64,000 nt of DNA. Source: Pseudoscleropodium purum. Its lineage: Eukaryota; Streptophyta; Bryopsida; Hypnales; Brachytheciaceae. Below, piece after piece: positions 43,705 through 57,300 of the stretch. The notes under the pieces are model-generated. The model made no database searches and had not been told where the DNA came from. It was given only the letters and a program-made list of their open reading frames with translations. A program made the translations under genes and the position numbers. The stretch spans positions 9,238,001 to 9,302,000 of the forward strand of contig OZ017795.1 of the NCBI GenBank assembly GCA_963969395.1, read 5' to 3'. Position 1 is the first letter of the stretch. Each line of letters starts with the position of its first letter.

Positions 43705-46700
43705 AAAGAATGCATCTATTGATTTAATAATTGGAGCATTTTGGTGACTTCCTTTCAAGAATAACAATGAAAAACAAATGGATTTCTAATTTTTAATATT
43801 TTTTAGAAATGCATATTCAAGCTTGGGAGCCAACTCTATCATGAGTTATAGGAATTTTCTTAGACATTGTCAAAATTTATTTTGCATAATTAACTTACTT
43901 TATGCCAAATTTGTACATTCATTTAGGATTCTTTTTTGTTACAATGAGATCTTGAGAACTATACATCCTCCAATCAAATTCATGGTACCATTAGAAAGCT
44001 CTCTATGAGGAGGGGTGCACAAACTTTATTTCAAAGTGTTCTAACTCACAATCAAAATGATATTGAATTTCAAAGTTTTTATGAATTAAAAATTTAGAAA
44101 AAATATTTTCATTGTTATTTTACTATACTATGGCAATAGCATAGGGTATACTAGGTTAATTGAAATTGCCTTGCAAAGTATTTACTAGAAACAATTGTCT
44201 TTATTTTGTTCCTTTGGATTTGAAAGAGGCGTTATTTTGCTCATAACTTTTGCGTCATACGTTAGTTTTGTATGAAATTTGAAATGAAAGTATATTTAGT
44301 AGTTTTAGACATTTAACAATTATTTTTTCTAATTTAAAAGAATTGTTTTATTATTTTTAAACAAACCTCAATTGAATGTCTACCTTTGCCATTTAGGAAG
44401 GGGGGGGGGGGGAGAGGGGAGTACTATTTTCAATCCCAAAATACAAATTTGAGGGTCAAAATTAGAAGACAAGGACTTCTACTAAAGTTGTCAAAGTTCA
44501 AGAGAGATTTTCTAAAAATAATAAAGTTTCCACCTTTCACATGTACTTAAAGTGCACTAACTTTGTGCAAGTGCAGAGGACACAATTTTTTTCAAAGATG
44601 CAAATGGTTAAAAAGGAGCATCTTTAAGTCAATAAAAATGAGCAATTTTTATTTTCTTTTATTCTTTTACTATTTTTTTAAATTCAAACATCAAAGTATC
44701 AATTTTCTTGGTATTTTCCATCACTCCTTTTTTGTGCATAACTAATAGAGATAAATTTCTCTAGGCCTGAATTTTCACATATGTACCATTTTGAATGCTT
44801 TACAAATTATCCATATTTTATTTCATTAAAAAAATTATTTCAAAAGTCACCATACTCACAAAATAGGGTATTTTGAGACAAAAATAACATGTCTTTTTTG
44901 CAACAACTTTGTATTAGCACTTCAAAAATGCAAATAAATTTATTGGAGTATGTTTGAGTGCATAAAAAATATTGTGTAGTCACATGTTGATCTTACCTTG
45001 CAATTGTTGGACATTGGTATCTCTTATATTCACTCTTTTAGAATGTTGGCCTTCAAGTATCATTTGGGCCGTATTTTGAGGCCACTTAGTGTATAGAGCA
45101 CTATTTTGGGCTTTAGAAAGCGGCTTTTGGAGCCTAGATTTTTGGCTTGTGTTCTTTGTCGAGGCTAGTACAATGTGGCAAAATGTGTGGATATACTTTG
45201 ATGAACAAAAATTTGTGAAAAATGTTAGAGTAGGCAAGGTTTAGGCAGGGTTTTCTATCAAAGTTCTTGGATACTAATACAATACTTTATGAAATCAATA
45301 ATCAATGATTAATTAGGACAACCATGTCAACTTGAAGTGGTGTGAAGTCCAAGTCATCCGATGACATTATCACTTGAGGTTTAAGTCCTCTATTTCACAT
45401 GATAGGGGAGCTCAAGTGTAAGAAAGAAAAAATGGCACTAGGATCTAATCTAAATAATGAATGAATGCTATCATGAAAATAGCCAAAATTGTAGTACATT
45501 CCATTAAGAAAAAAACAATACACCTCTACTTCTATCTTGATGCAATTATAGCACTTGTAGATACCACTTACACCACAATCTATAATGAGCAAATTGAAAA
45601 AAAAAATTGCTACCAAACACAAATGAAGGCAATAATTTCATCAATGTGCAAATGAACAATACAATAGAGATCAAGCTAAGAAATAAAAGTCAGCAAACCT
45701 TTGTAATTGTTTTGCATTGGAAATGGACCTCGTTTGTTGAACTCATTTGCATTGAAGTTTCATCAAATCCCACTCACAATATAAATCAACCCTGGGAGAG
45801 AGCAAATTAACAAAATTATTCAACCCTAAGAGAAAATCACATGCTCGATTTCGATAGTTTCTATGGGCCGATGTTGTTCATAATGCAAACTACTTGACCA
45901 ACCACTCGTCTACTGGTGTGAATGTTGGAACCAATCACCAAATCTCACACTTGCAAATTTTTGGTTTTTGGTTGTACTGTCTTTATTCATGAACTACATG
46001 AGAAGTGAACCCGAAGTTGGATCACAAAAGTATGAAGTGCATTACACAGGTGGCTACTCTAATGATACCAAAGCTTATTGATGTTATCACCCAACTTGGC
46101 TTTCTAGGTGATTTTTGTAAACAAAGACATCAAGTTCGACCAGAGTTGTTTCTAACATTCTCAAATTTCATTAACCACCAAACCAAGTGCAGCTTTAAAG
46201 CTTCTTGGAGACCGAGCTGTGGCCAGTGAAATTATCAACCCACCCACCGATTCTCCATTTCCAGTTCATTGTCATTGTATAACACAAGCACTTCAAACTA
46301 TCAGTGGGCACCCTTTTTTCAGTTCACTCCTATTCAAAGTAACCAAATTGCAGACATTGATCAACAGAGAGAGCAGGCGCCTGCACAACAAGTTGTTGAA
46401 CTTCCTGACTCCTGCATGTTTACATGAACCTCTAAGTCCAAGAGCTTCAAAACTTCCCAATTCCTTCTGTTTTTACTTGAACCTGTAAGTTCGCCCTTGC
46501 CTGTCGATTCAACATCTTCTGAAGTTGCTCAAGGACGTCGATCCACATCCATTCGATATAGTTTCCAAAAGTTCTCAGAGAAGATGCAATGTAAGAACGT
46601 CAATGATGGCAATGAAAAGACGATCGCAACTCAGCAAATTAATTACTCCAAACCCTAAAGAACGTCGATTGCAGAAGAAGACTACTTGGAGAAGATGAAA

Positions 46701-46884
46701 TTGAAGTGACGTTGCAAATTGTGAGAGAGAAGTCGCAATGAGAATCTGCAAATGCACAAGCTCCTAAACCTTGAGGTGGGTGAGCATCCAAGGAGGTGAG
46801 CATTGTGGTGAAAAGTTTGCCAAGTAAACCACCCTAAAACGGCTAAAGCAATCACTACTCCATTAGAACTAGGATTTTTTTTTT
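43705..46884. other. 3.2 kb AT-rich gene-free DNA
   Basis: A repeat block at about 43975-44140 relates to those near 13.7 kb and 26.3 kb. A run of 13 G lies at 44400-44412. The 46.0-46.8 kb part is less AT-rich and has open frames of 74 and 89 codons on the plus strand, but I recognise no protein in them and do not call genes. Confidence 0.4.
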
Positions 46885-47165
46885 TCATTTGTTATGAAGT
46901 GCCAAAGTGGCGACATAAAATGTTTTAGTGGTGCTCCAAATTTCAACATTCATCCACATATTGGATAGAAAATATCACATTTATTTAGCATATATCACAT
47001 ATCCATAATTTTATTTTCATCCACAATCTAGAAATTTCATCCAAGGTTGTTTTTTAATTTGAAGTTTTTTGGTGGAAAACTTCATGGCTTATTGTCATTT
47101 TTTAGCCAAATTATTTTTTATTAACTACGCCAAATTGCACTATAAAGCCAAAAAAAAGCCATGGT
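46885..47165. mobile_element. Diverged relative of the hAT-like MITE
   Basis: Collinear with 33750-34036, sharing AAATTTCAACATTCATCCAC and GGATAGAAAATATCACATT, an AAACTTCATG block and GCACTATAAAGCCAAAAA near the end. The terminal repeats are degraded and no target duplication is clear, so this copy is older. Confidence 0.78.
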
Positions 47166-47566
47166 TACAACTTGATATCCCACAACAATGTATTTGCATC
47201 ACATGATCATAGAGGAGATACAAATCTTCCAAAAAAATACATTATTGGCTCACTTCCAATAAGCAGAGATTCCTCATTGAATCTCTAAAATTTTCAAAAA
47301 TAAATTTCTATTTTTCCTTACACTAATGCCAACAGTATTCATGTTGTAAATATTTGCAAAGACATTCATTCTCAATATGTTATTATGTAAATACAACAAA
47401 TTGTAGACCATTTTGGCCTATACAATCCTATAGGGGTTAATTGCAAAATGGGTCACAATTTCATTGGTCAAGTTTTTGTCCTCACAATTTTTCATTCATT
47501 TGTTCTTGCTAAATACTAATGCCATTCAAACGTTTCCTCAATGAAACCTTGCACCTTAGCAAAACT

Positions 47567-47607
<41 letters not shown>

Positions 47608-47730
47608 ATTATTATTTGGCAAGAGGCTTTGTTCCATCATTCTCTTTTTTCTAAATTTTACTTGTCAATAATATTTACTTTATTCATAAATAGCCTATTT
47701 ATAGCCTACTCATTTTAACATTTAGTAACT
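47166..47730. other. AT-rich spacer with a TTG microsatellite
   Basis: No gene is seen. At 47437 a motif CTATAGGGG-TTAA resembles a right end of the TTAA elements, but no left partner was found. Confidence 0.35.
47567..47607. repeat. (TTG)n microsatellite
   Basis: About 13 consecutive TTG/GTT units followed by a few ATT units. Confidence 0.97.
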
Positions 47731-48125
47731 TTAATGCCCACTACCTTCCCAACTTCCCCCAATAGAATGACTTAGAATATTCCACATTCTATCAATAGTT
47801 ATGGGGGCATGTGGCATTAAGTAGGAGAAAGATGAGAGGTTTGCAAAAATAATTAATAAAAAAGCAATAATCATAACATTATGTAGCCTACATAGAGATT
47901 GCATTAAGTCATCTCCACAAAGTTCATCCAATATTACTGACTATTTTTTATCACTACTTTTTTACTAACTACTTTTGAAAAATTTTCACCATTATCCTAT
48001 TTAATACCACATGCCCCTTAGCTATTGATGGGATGTGGAATATTCTACATCATTTCAATGGGAGGATGAAATTATGTAAAATACTCCATGTCATTCTATC
48101 AAGATGAAGACAATGGGCATAAAGA
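47731..48125. mobile_element. Compound inverted-repeat element
   Basis: The outer arms (about 47731-47773 and 48088-48125) pair as TAATGCCCA with TGGGCAT and as AATAGAATGAC with GTCATTCTAT. The inner arms (about 47752-47818 and 48006-48074) pair over some 65 bp, with landmarks AGAATATTCCACATTC against GATGTGGAATATTCT and GGGGCATGTGG against CCACATGCCCC. The two layers overlap, so the element looks like nested or rearranged foldback copies. Related sequence occurs at 41525-41645. No target duplication could be assigned. Confidence 0.65.
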
Positions 48126-50859
48126 CTACTCAATGTTATGATTAAAACAGTAATCCAAAATAGATAGTATAAAAGGCAATAATCAAAATCAGTCAATAAT
48201 AGTAGATGACTTTATGGAGAGGACTCGAAGCAACCTATAGTATTTGAAGGCTAAGTTATATAATGTTATGATGGCAATAAGCTACCCTAATAACCCAACA
48301 AGAAGATGAGTCCCATACCTCAAAATATCATGATTGTTATAATACATATATCATATCCGGGGTAAGGTCATGACTAAAAATAATCATAAAAATAGATGCC
48401 AAATTACTAGGAAGTTAGTTCCTCTATTTTATTTTGTATCAAAAAAAAAATCTTATGATATATTTGAAATATCGTATGCATGTTATATATTGTACATATT
48501 AGAGTTTGATTAGTAGCATATTATAAGAAGTGGATACATTATGTTTACCAATTTTTCTTTAAATTGTTATTAGTAAGTAGTAAGTAAATGATAATGTTGT
48601 GAAAAAGTGAATGTCATCTCCAAATCTAAAGTTGCAACCTTTTTAAGATTTAGTTTTGACATGTATGTATTCCTCAACGATCATCATCTAAACCATCAAC
48701 CATGCATCTCAAGTTTCACTAAAGGAGCAATAAACACAACTTGTTTCTTCACAAGAAGTGAAGAAGGCTCTACAATTTCTTCTTTTTGTGCTCTAAAACT
48801 AGTTTCTTTTTTTAAACTTCGACTTCCATTTTTGTTTCCCTTTTAGATTTTGCAAGCTCTATTTTTTTTTCCTTCTTTTCTTTTTCTTTCTCATTGAATT
48901 TTTTTTTTCTTCTTTGGCAACTTTCAACCCATTTGGGATGAATTCTTCTCACGTGACCCATTTTCCATGACAATTTAATCTTTTAGGTTTTTTTGGTTTC
49001 CTTGAAGACTTAAAAAAAGAAAAAACTTTGAATATACTAGATAGGGCTTCAATTCTACCTTCCAAGCCATTGCATCTAGATTGACACAACCTCCAAAATA
49101 AAACTTGATCAATCATGAATAATCAATAGAAATCATAGAAATATTTGTGAAAATCAATACAATGTTTTTAGCTTAGATGTCTTCAACAATTGAGGAAAAA
49201 ATTGATCCCCCTTGAAGCATCAATATTGTTTGCTTCATATTCATTTGTTTGGCATTTGCTTTTGTATCTTGAAATGCAACATTCCAAAGTTCCCCATTCA
49301 CTTTCCTCAATTGACCAAACAAACAAATTAACAACAAAAGACATGTTAATTCAAATTCACATACAATCATTTCAAACAAACATAAAAAAACTCTTCAAAA
49401 ATGTATTGGAAATTTATTCTTTCGATATATTCAATTCAAATTAACTTGAAACTCTTCAAATTAAGATGTATACTTACTATGCATGTACTATTTTGGCCCA
49501 AAGAAAAACCTTAAGCCAATAGTATCGAAGAAAGTATCTAATCTTTTGATAAAATAAATGACACAATTTGTGCAATTGTTCTCAAATTGTTGAGGAACCT
49601 ACAAACATACAAAATATAAAGACATTTATATCGTATTTGAAAAATGACAAATCCATTGCAATATGTCAAAACAATCAAATGCATCTTCAAACACATAAAA
49701 TTGAATAGTAACTTACATCAATTACTTGAATGTTAAGGTCAAGAAGAACCTTCTTGGGAATTTTCAAAGTTGCCATGTTATTTTGCCTTTCCCATTTTGG
49801 GTTCAAAAAACTACAGTCAACAAGGCAATGTATTAAACTAGTAGTCAATGACAAACTTGCAATGGAAATATAAAATTGACAAAATTGACAAACCTAAAAA
49901 TACTTACAATTTGATTTACTTATGTAGATCCAAATGAGTTGTTGATTTGATTGAGTTCAAATGTAGTACAAAAGGTTTTACTATCAAGTTTCCCACATTA
50001 TAGATAACAAGCATGCTCCATTGTCAATTCATAAAAGAAAACATAATTAGTAACATCATAGTAAATTGAAATTTTAAAACAAGTTTTTGAAAAGAGAATC
50101 CAAAAAACTGAAATTTGATTACCTAAGTAGGATAGGTAGGAAAATATAATCACGCTTGAAGATATTTGTATCTTTGAGCTAATGTGCAAGTTTTTCTAAG
50201 TCCATTTGTAGACAAATGTAAGTTTTCTAAAGAAAAACTATTGAAGCAATGGAGTCTTTTTATATAGTGCTATTTTTTTTTAGTACTTGAAGTAAAAATT
50301 CACCAATATATCTATTAGACATTGACCCTTAGTAAGCAATTGAAAATCAATACTCCAAATTGTCACTACATTTGAATCATTAGATGGCCAAACAACCAAA
50401 TCTTAAACTTCTATTTGTACTTCATTTGACATGTTCATGGAATCTTTTTTACATAAGATCTCATTGATATCCTCTTCTTGAAGCAACTCTTGGAGAATTT
50501 GATTCATTACATTGTCAATATTTTCATACAATACCTCTTTGCAAATATTGCCATCTTCACTTGATTTTGATTGTTGCACCTCTTCACCTTTCACATGTCA
50601 AGGCAAAGATAGACTTTTCAAGTGAGGTATAGTTGGCCCATAGTGCTTATCATTGTTGTTGGATCTGCATGAAACATGCCTATTATCCATCAAATCCCAT
50701 TTCAACCATTAATAGACATCCATGTACAATTTTGAAAAACATGAATAAATTTTTAAAGAAATAGCATTCACTCAAATGATCTTTCTAATACATACTTGAT
50801 GTTTCAAAACCTTAATATTATAGTTGATAGTTCAAGAGTTTTGTTCAAAGCACTTGTTG
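48126..50859. other. 2.7 kb AT-rich DNA upstream and around the transposase relic
   Basis: No gene is recognised. A 63-codon acidic frame on the minus strand (50403-50594, rich in E, D, N and Q) lies past the end of the transposase relic and could be a remnant of its C-terminal region. That is speculation. Confidence 0.35.
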
Positions 50860-51660
50860 CCATTTGAGCTAGGGTTGGTTTCAACATAATACCATTATTT
50901 CAATTTGGATTTTGTAATGCTATATTCTCTTTACCTTCTTGAAGATATTGTTTAAGAGCCTTGAAGTAGGAGACATCTAAAGGTTGCATAGGATGTGATG
51001 AAATCAATGTAAAAGAATTGTAATGACATCCAATCCTATATTGAGGCATGTATCAAGTGCTACAACACTAATATGGATACAATGGCCATCTAGCACAAGA
51101 AGGTGCTTGTGATCTTTACTCACACCTCCATGAACATTTGGTTGAAAATAATTAAGCCAATCACAAAATATCTCACTTGTAATCCATCTATTCTCTTGAA
51201 CATTCCTTACACCTAAATTTCACATAATCATAAACAAGATATGTTTCCTTGAAATGAAATAATGAAGTATGAAAGTGCCAATAGTATTGATATATATGAG
51301 AACAATAAACCATTCTCTACTATCACATTTATATTCCTTGATCCTTTTTTCACCACAACCTTGAGAGTATTGTTTCTACCCATTGCTTGAACCTCCGATT
51401 TGTCCATGTTCTATACATAAGAAGCTTTGTATCCCTAAAAAATGATCACATAGGTCAGATTGTTATAAAATTGTCCATGTATGGTTTTGTTTAAGCCCAT
51501 ACACTTCTTCAACTCCAAACCTTCTCCAATTTTTAACACCACCTCCAAATATCTTAATTTGAAGCATTTCAAGATGGACAAGGTCATAGAGAATGCTCTC
51601 TCTTGCATTGAGAAGCACCATATTTTCAACCCACTTTCTTCAACCTTGGTCAAGTAGGAC
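50860..51660 (-). pseudogene. Frameshifted pogo/Tigger-like DDE transposase relic
   Basis: Read on the minus strand in several frames, the order of motifs fits a Tc1/mariner-pogo (DDE_1) transposase. An N-terminal CENP-B-type helix-turn-helix piece lies at about 51653-51450 (ESGLKIWCFSMQERAFSMTL). The first catalytic Asp is in NMDKSEVQAMG near 51405, followed by LKVVVKKGSRN. Then come REWFIVLIYINTIGTF near 51310, WITSEIFCDWLNYF near 51180, the second Asp in HLLVLDGH near 51090, and the third in SSHPMQPLDVSYFKALKQYL near 50980. Successive motifs lie in different frames with stops between, so it encodes no working protein. The usual Glu after the first Asp is Lys here. This is the only transposase trace I found in the window. 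TA-flanked elements such as the one at 12750-12867 belong to the same superfamily. Confidence 0.78.
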
Positions 51661-54153
51661 TCAAAACTATGTCTCTTTTTTTTGGTCTTTCAATACATCT
51701 AATCTGAAATGGATGATGCAAGGATCAAGAAAGTTTTAGATCAAAAAAGGTTCATCTACATTGGTTTTTTCTCTCTACACTAGGTCTTGTATATTCAACT
51801 TTAGTTTTAGACACTTCCACTTGTTGAGATCCTTGGAGGCCTCTCATACTAGAGAGGACTAAATTCAAATACAAACAACAAAACTACACTCATCATATTT
51901 TCCTTCTAGAATAAGCAAGAACATCTAAATCTACAAATTTGAAGTCGTACTTTGAATTCTTACACCACCCCGACCCCTTTCCTTGTATCCTGCACTCTAA
52001 TCTCATGGATAATGTAGCATCTCTCAAAAAACAAGAATAGAAAAATATTGCCAAAACATGTACCTAGAGCTCAACAAAACCATAAATACCACATTCCTTA
52101 AAGTTAAATAACTTACCAGTACATATCTTCACTTTGATTTATTGTCAACTTCATATCGGCAGAGCAAAGAGCTTGAAATAGTACTTTGGAAGTTCTCTAT
52201 GTCCTCTATTAGTCCATTAACAGATTTCAGAGTTTAGGAAGTAGAATTTTTTTTGTGGATACTAGTAGGGATAGTCACAACTTCTTCAACCTAAATTCAC
52301 TTCTTCAAGAATTGAGACACAACGCTTTGTGATTGGTGTTTGGGGTGCTACATACCTCCCATTCTTTGACCTTGGAGTTTGCCATTTCTTCTCTTTCCAC
52401 ACGTGAAGAAATGGCACTTCATTCTTTGACTTCAAAGACTTTTCAACCTTCTGTTCTTGTGTTTCACCCCTATGTGGTTGTAATCATCACCCATTCCATG
52501 GTTTCATCAAAATTACCCCAAGGATTAAAAATTCTCCGCAATTTCCATTCTCCATGCTTGCCCCACCAAAAAGGGGTGTCAAACCTTAAAAAAAACGACT
52601 CCCCATTGGCTTCTCATTTCCCTCACCAACTTCATAGAACTTCGTTTCCTGCAGAAGGTGTGACTACCACCAAGAAGCCCCATTTTCTTCTTCTTCTCTC
52701 TTCTAATAGAGGAATACCAGTAAATACCATTGCTGCGAGCACGGAAAGGAGTTTTTAACGTTGAAAACTGTTATCCACCTCCTTCCACTCCAGCTTCGAC
52801 ACCTAACTTAACTCATTCAAGAGAATGCCAACTTCCACAACAGTTGTTGAAGAATGTGAGTGTGCCACATGGCAAGCTCTGTCCAACAATGAGAACATCT
52901 GAAACCCATTTTCACTTGAGATCAATATTACAACTCCAGTATTCCTCCCGTGCACGAAGCCTCATTCCTTGAATCTCCAGCATCCAGTTGACTCATCAGA
53001 GCCAGGACTACCAACATAGCTGAGCCAAAGTCAATTACAGTCCCAAAACGAGAAAATTGCAATAAGCTGCTCTGGAAGACAAATACGAAATCCAACAATG
53101 ACTTCGTCCATCGTAAAATCAATACTTAGCGGCAATCAGTAATTGTGTAACATGTGGCATAGCCGTTAGTAACGTCACCCCAACAAAACTCTTTGTTCGT
53201 GCGAATTTCCAGCATACAGTAATGATCCAGGAACTTCATCCGACCCTAGCTCTGGAGAATCGAAGAAACACGGGCACCTGATCCTGCTGCTGTTCGAACA
53301 TCCATGGGAACCAGCTTGAAAATCAACACCTACGCACCAAGCCTGAAACTGAACTGACCTCGAGAGTTTGGACCACCACTTTCCGAATGCTGAGTATATA
53401 GTTGAGTGGGCACCGCTTTCTATGTTGCTAGCGTAGCCTTTATTTTTTATTAGTTGCTTTTTGGAGCTCCGTGAATGGTTGCCTCAAAAGACATTCCACC
53501 AATCCTCCCCAGCTATCTACGTGTTCACGTTATCCACCCAGTGGCCCTTTTTAACTTAGTGCATGAAGTTGTTGAAATTCTCGTACTGTACTGTAACTTA
53601 GTTCCTAAAACAGCAGCTGTCATCAGGTCATTTGAGCAGTCCAAGATTGCGTGGGCGTGTACCTTTCCAAGAATGAATGAAGAAGAAGCTCGGAAGGATT
53701 GACACTTGGTGCAATGAAATTGCAAAAATGCGGTGAAGTAAGTTAGTTGCTCTAAGGAATCTAGTCAGCCCTGGACAGATTCATCAGCCAACTTCCATGG
53801 TGAATAACTACTGTACTGTACCATCTTGGTACCACTCTCTCTCTCTCTCTCACTCAGCATCTCCAGCTGTGTGGGAAAAAACATTGGGAACTAACTTAGA
53901 GAATCAACTGAAGCTCTCATGTAGAGAGGCTGCTGTAAATTTGAGACAAGAATCTGTAGGGGTCTGTAGATTTTTGAAACACGGCACGTCACAATTGGAT
54001 GCGGCTACCAAAACGGAAGGGTCGGTTCCTTGGAAGTTTTGGATGGACCTGTACAGTACAGTACTTGAGGTGCGAATGTAAAGGATCCGCCGCACTAGTA
54101 ACGGAACGTAAGGATGATCTCGGTGAAAGTAAAAATGCAGTACTCTGGGGAAC
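51661..54153. other. Gene-free DNA, GC rising after 52.3 kb
   Basis: No gene is recognised. Between 52.3 and 54.2 kb the DNA is less AT-rich and holds open frames of up to 141 codons (52333-52758) that resemble nothing I know and lack a coherent exon structure. A short TC repeat lies at about 53838-53856. Confidence 0.4.
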
Positions 54154-54192
54154 ACCCGCCCGCCCGCCCGCCCGCCCGCCCGCCCGCCCGCC
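54154..54192. repeat. (CCCG)n microsatellite
   Basis: About ten tandem CCCG/CCGC units, very GC-rich in an AT-rich setting. The minus strand carries regularly spaced GGG runs that could form a four-stranded structure. Confidence 0.95.
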
Positions 54193-54328
54193 TTCACCGA
54201 AGGATTACCAGCTGCAGACACAAAGAACAAAATCCTATCCATGGCAGCTCCTTCAATTTTGGAGCACAAGCCAACTGAAAGACGGGCACTGGTGCAAACT
54301 TTCAGTTGGATTTTCTTGGCCACACCCG

Positions 54329-54366
54329 GGGAAATGTTGGAAATGTTGGAAATGTTGGAAATGGGG
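54329..54366. repeat. 9-bp tandem repeat (GGAAATGTT)
   Basis: Three to four units of GGAAATGTT ending in GGAAATGGGG. It lies 140 bp from the CCCG repeat. Confidence 0.9.
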
Positions 54367-57300
54367 ATAAGCATGTGGAATCTACTCTAGTGAGGGCAAG
54401 TGTACAACCCTGCAATACTTCTGTGTGATCTTTAAACCTATAAGGATGCAGCGGTCTAAAAGTGTCCAACAGATGAGAGAGAATCCTTCTAGAAGTGCAA
54501 GTGTTCACTCTTGGAATTTTGTGTGAAAAAGGGAAGGTCTTGTATAGGCATGACTCTAAACCTCTCCCAGGAAGTGGGTTCTCCAAAGTGAATTTTGTTT
54601 TTTGTGGGGTAATGGTAAAAAAAAAGCCCCCTATTTTGAGTTGCGCATGCAAATTCTGTTTTTTCCACTCTTCTTGACTATTTCGATTGCAAATGTGAAT
54701 TCAGAATTTGCAAATTTTATCATTTGAGGCAAATAAAAGATTCCTACATTTTCCCTATGGATAAATTCACCCTATAAGGCCCATTTTGTAAGATGGGTTT
54801 AGCGTCCTACCTCGCACAATAATTTGACCTCCAATGAATGCTCTTGGATTGTTTTTATAAGCAAATGAGTCATATGATGCCAAAAGGATGATTTCGATAG
54901 TGACTGACTTAGTATCCTGGGGTTAAGACACTCGCTAAGATAGAGACTAGCATAATTCTTTTGATCTCCTACCATGTCACTCATGTGGCATTGGTTTGTT
55001 AGATAAAGATGCCATTTTATTGATTATTTTTAGCTACATTTTTGGTTTTTGTTTTATAGTTTATTACAATAATAATAAAAATTGACAAATTTCCAACCCT
55101 CTCTTGGATGGATTGGTAAAATCTAGTAAAGAAAAGCTCCAAAATTTCCTATAATCATATCTCAAATTCTTGAGGGAGGTTAGTTTTTTGCTATAGATTG
55201 CCCCCCAAAATACACTAGTAGGGGGACATCTAAAAGCTTGACTTTCTCTATTGTGCACAATTCCTATTATTAACCTAGAAAAAATTAAAATTAAAATTAA
55301 AAAATTAAAAAAATTATATATATATATATTATAATGGACAAATGAAAGGACATTTCAATGCACCTTTAAATGTCTGAGCTACCTTACTCTATTGGATGGT
55401 GAGTAGCCCTTAGCTAATGTAGATTCCTTCTAAGGTAGACTCCCTCTAAATCATGCCATATCTAAAAAATGCCACTTTTATGTACATCTCCAAAATCAAT
55501 TTGTATATATTCTTGAATGAATAGTTTTAGGGCATCTATCCTCAAAATGCTTTAACCTCTTGCAACTTTTGCATGTGTTATCCAAATGATGCATTCTTTG
55601 GCACATTGAAACCTCCTACGACTTTCCAATGAAAGTATATAGAAATTTTATTATTCTAATAATAGAAAATGTCCACAATATAAAAAATGACGTTTTAGGT
55701 GTCCTTATTCTATTCATAAGAACCTAAGGCCATTTTTGTGAGCACCTATTTTCAACACTTTGAAAATTCTTAGTTTATTTAACATAGTGTCTAAAAAATG
55801 TATATAAACAGAATCTAGAATAGTCTTTTGACTTTCAACGAGATTCAACAATAAGTTAGGCAATTTAATAATAGGAAGAATATTCACAATTACTTATTTA
55901 TTTGGATGCTTTTATTAACTGTTTTTATTGCCAGTCACAATGTTTGAATGTGTTTGAGTGAATTTTATAAAATTGATTTCTCTCTTTTCTTTCAAAAAAG
56001 CCAAAGACCATATAAAAATAGATTCCCTCACTTCTATTTATTTTCAAAAGCTTAATATCTAAAAATTTGAAAAATTTGAGAAGAATGATTTGATGGGTAT
56101 AAATAGTGCAGTGCTTGTGCTTTGCTATTATCCAATGGCCTGTAGTGTGGGTCTTGAACAAACTTACTACAAATCTACATAAGACTTGCAAAATAAATTA
56201 GAATATTTTTATAGTACAATTATGAGTAGTGGTTCTCTCAATGAAAACAAGAGTCTATCATTGAAAATTAGAAAGTAGTCTCTAATGTCCTTGCAACATC
56301 ATAAAAGTCCCTAAATTAATCTCTAAAGCTCCAAGGATTTTAGGCAAAACACAAACATGTTATAAAATGTAAGTTCCATAACTTTTTTGAAGTTTGCATA
56401 GAAGAAGACAATGTTAAGTATCAAGAATAGAATGTAGATCAATATAGTCAAAAATTTTAAGCTATTTATAAATTTGCCTCAAATGAATTTTGAAGATTAA
56501 TCTTGAAAAATTCACCAAAACAAATACAATTTCAATCTATTGCATTTGAAAATACATATATGACTAGTCAAAATTGAAATTTTAATTGATTTGTGAAAAA
56601 AAGGCACAAGATTTTGTAATGTGAATATCAACACTTTCTCCAAATAGTACATTTTCCAACACTAGGCAAATAATAAATATTTTGCACTATTTCCCTTATA
56701 ACTTTCTCTTTAGGTAGATTTCCCACAAATATTGTCACTCTTCTTCCATGTCTCACAAGCGACAAAATGATCATAGATTCTACAAATATAATGATGTGTT
56801 TGAGTACAATGAAGTCTTAAGATAGAGTGCTCTAAAAGTACCCCTACTCTAAAAGCAACCACTAATACAAACAAGATACATTTTGCTTTCTTCAATGTAC
56901 CAACAATGTACATTTCAGGAGGTGGTCACTTCTAGTTACCAATACATTTCAACTTCAAAAATTTGTAACTAATTCCACAACTTCAGGTTCAAAAAACATG
57001 AAACAACTTGGATTCGATGCGGTCAATTCCATTTTTCTTTCTACAAAAACTTACTGGAAATTGTTTCCAAAAGTTCAGCTTCCCTCCAAATGCAATCAAC
57101 TCTTCGTAGGTCACTTTCAAGACCAGACTACCTCAGATGTCAAAACATCATCTCAATTCAAACGTAACATGTTGAACTAAATTGTTGAATTATCAATCCA
57201 ACAGTGTATATCTTGCTACATAATTTTGATACCCCCGTTGTATTTTATGTGTCAAATCCAATGTCATATATAGTTACTAATTAGTTTGAAGTTGAAGTAA

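Noticed and set aside
47430..47442. CTATAGGGG-TTAA as a right end of a TTAA element.
   Set aside because: No left partner was found upstream within 2 kb.
52333..52758. Open frame of 141 codons.
   Set aside because: No similarity to any family I know and no exon context; probably chance in less AT-rich DNA.
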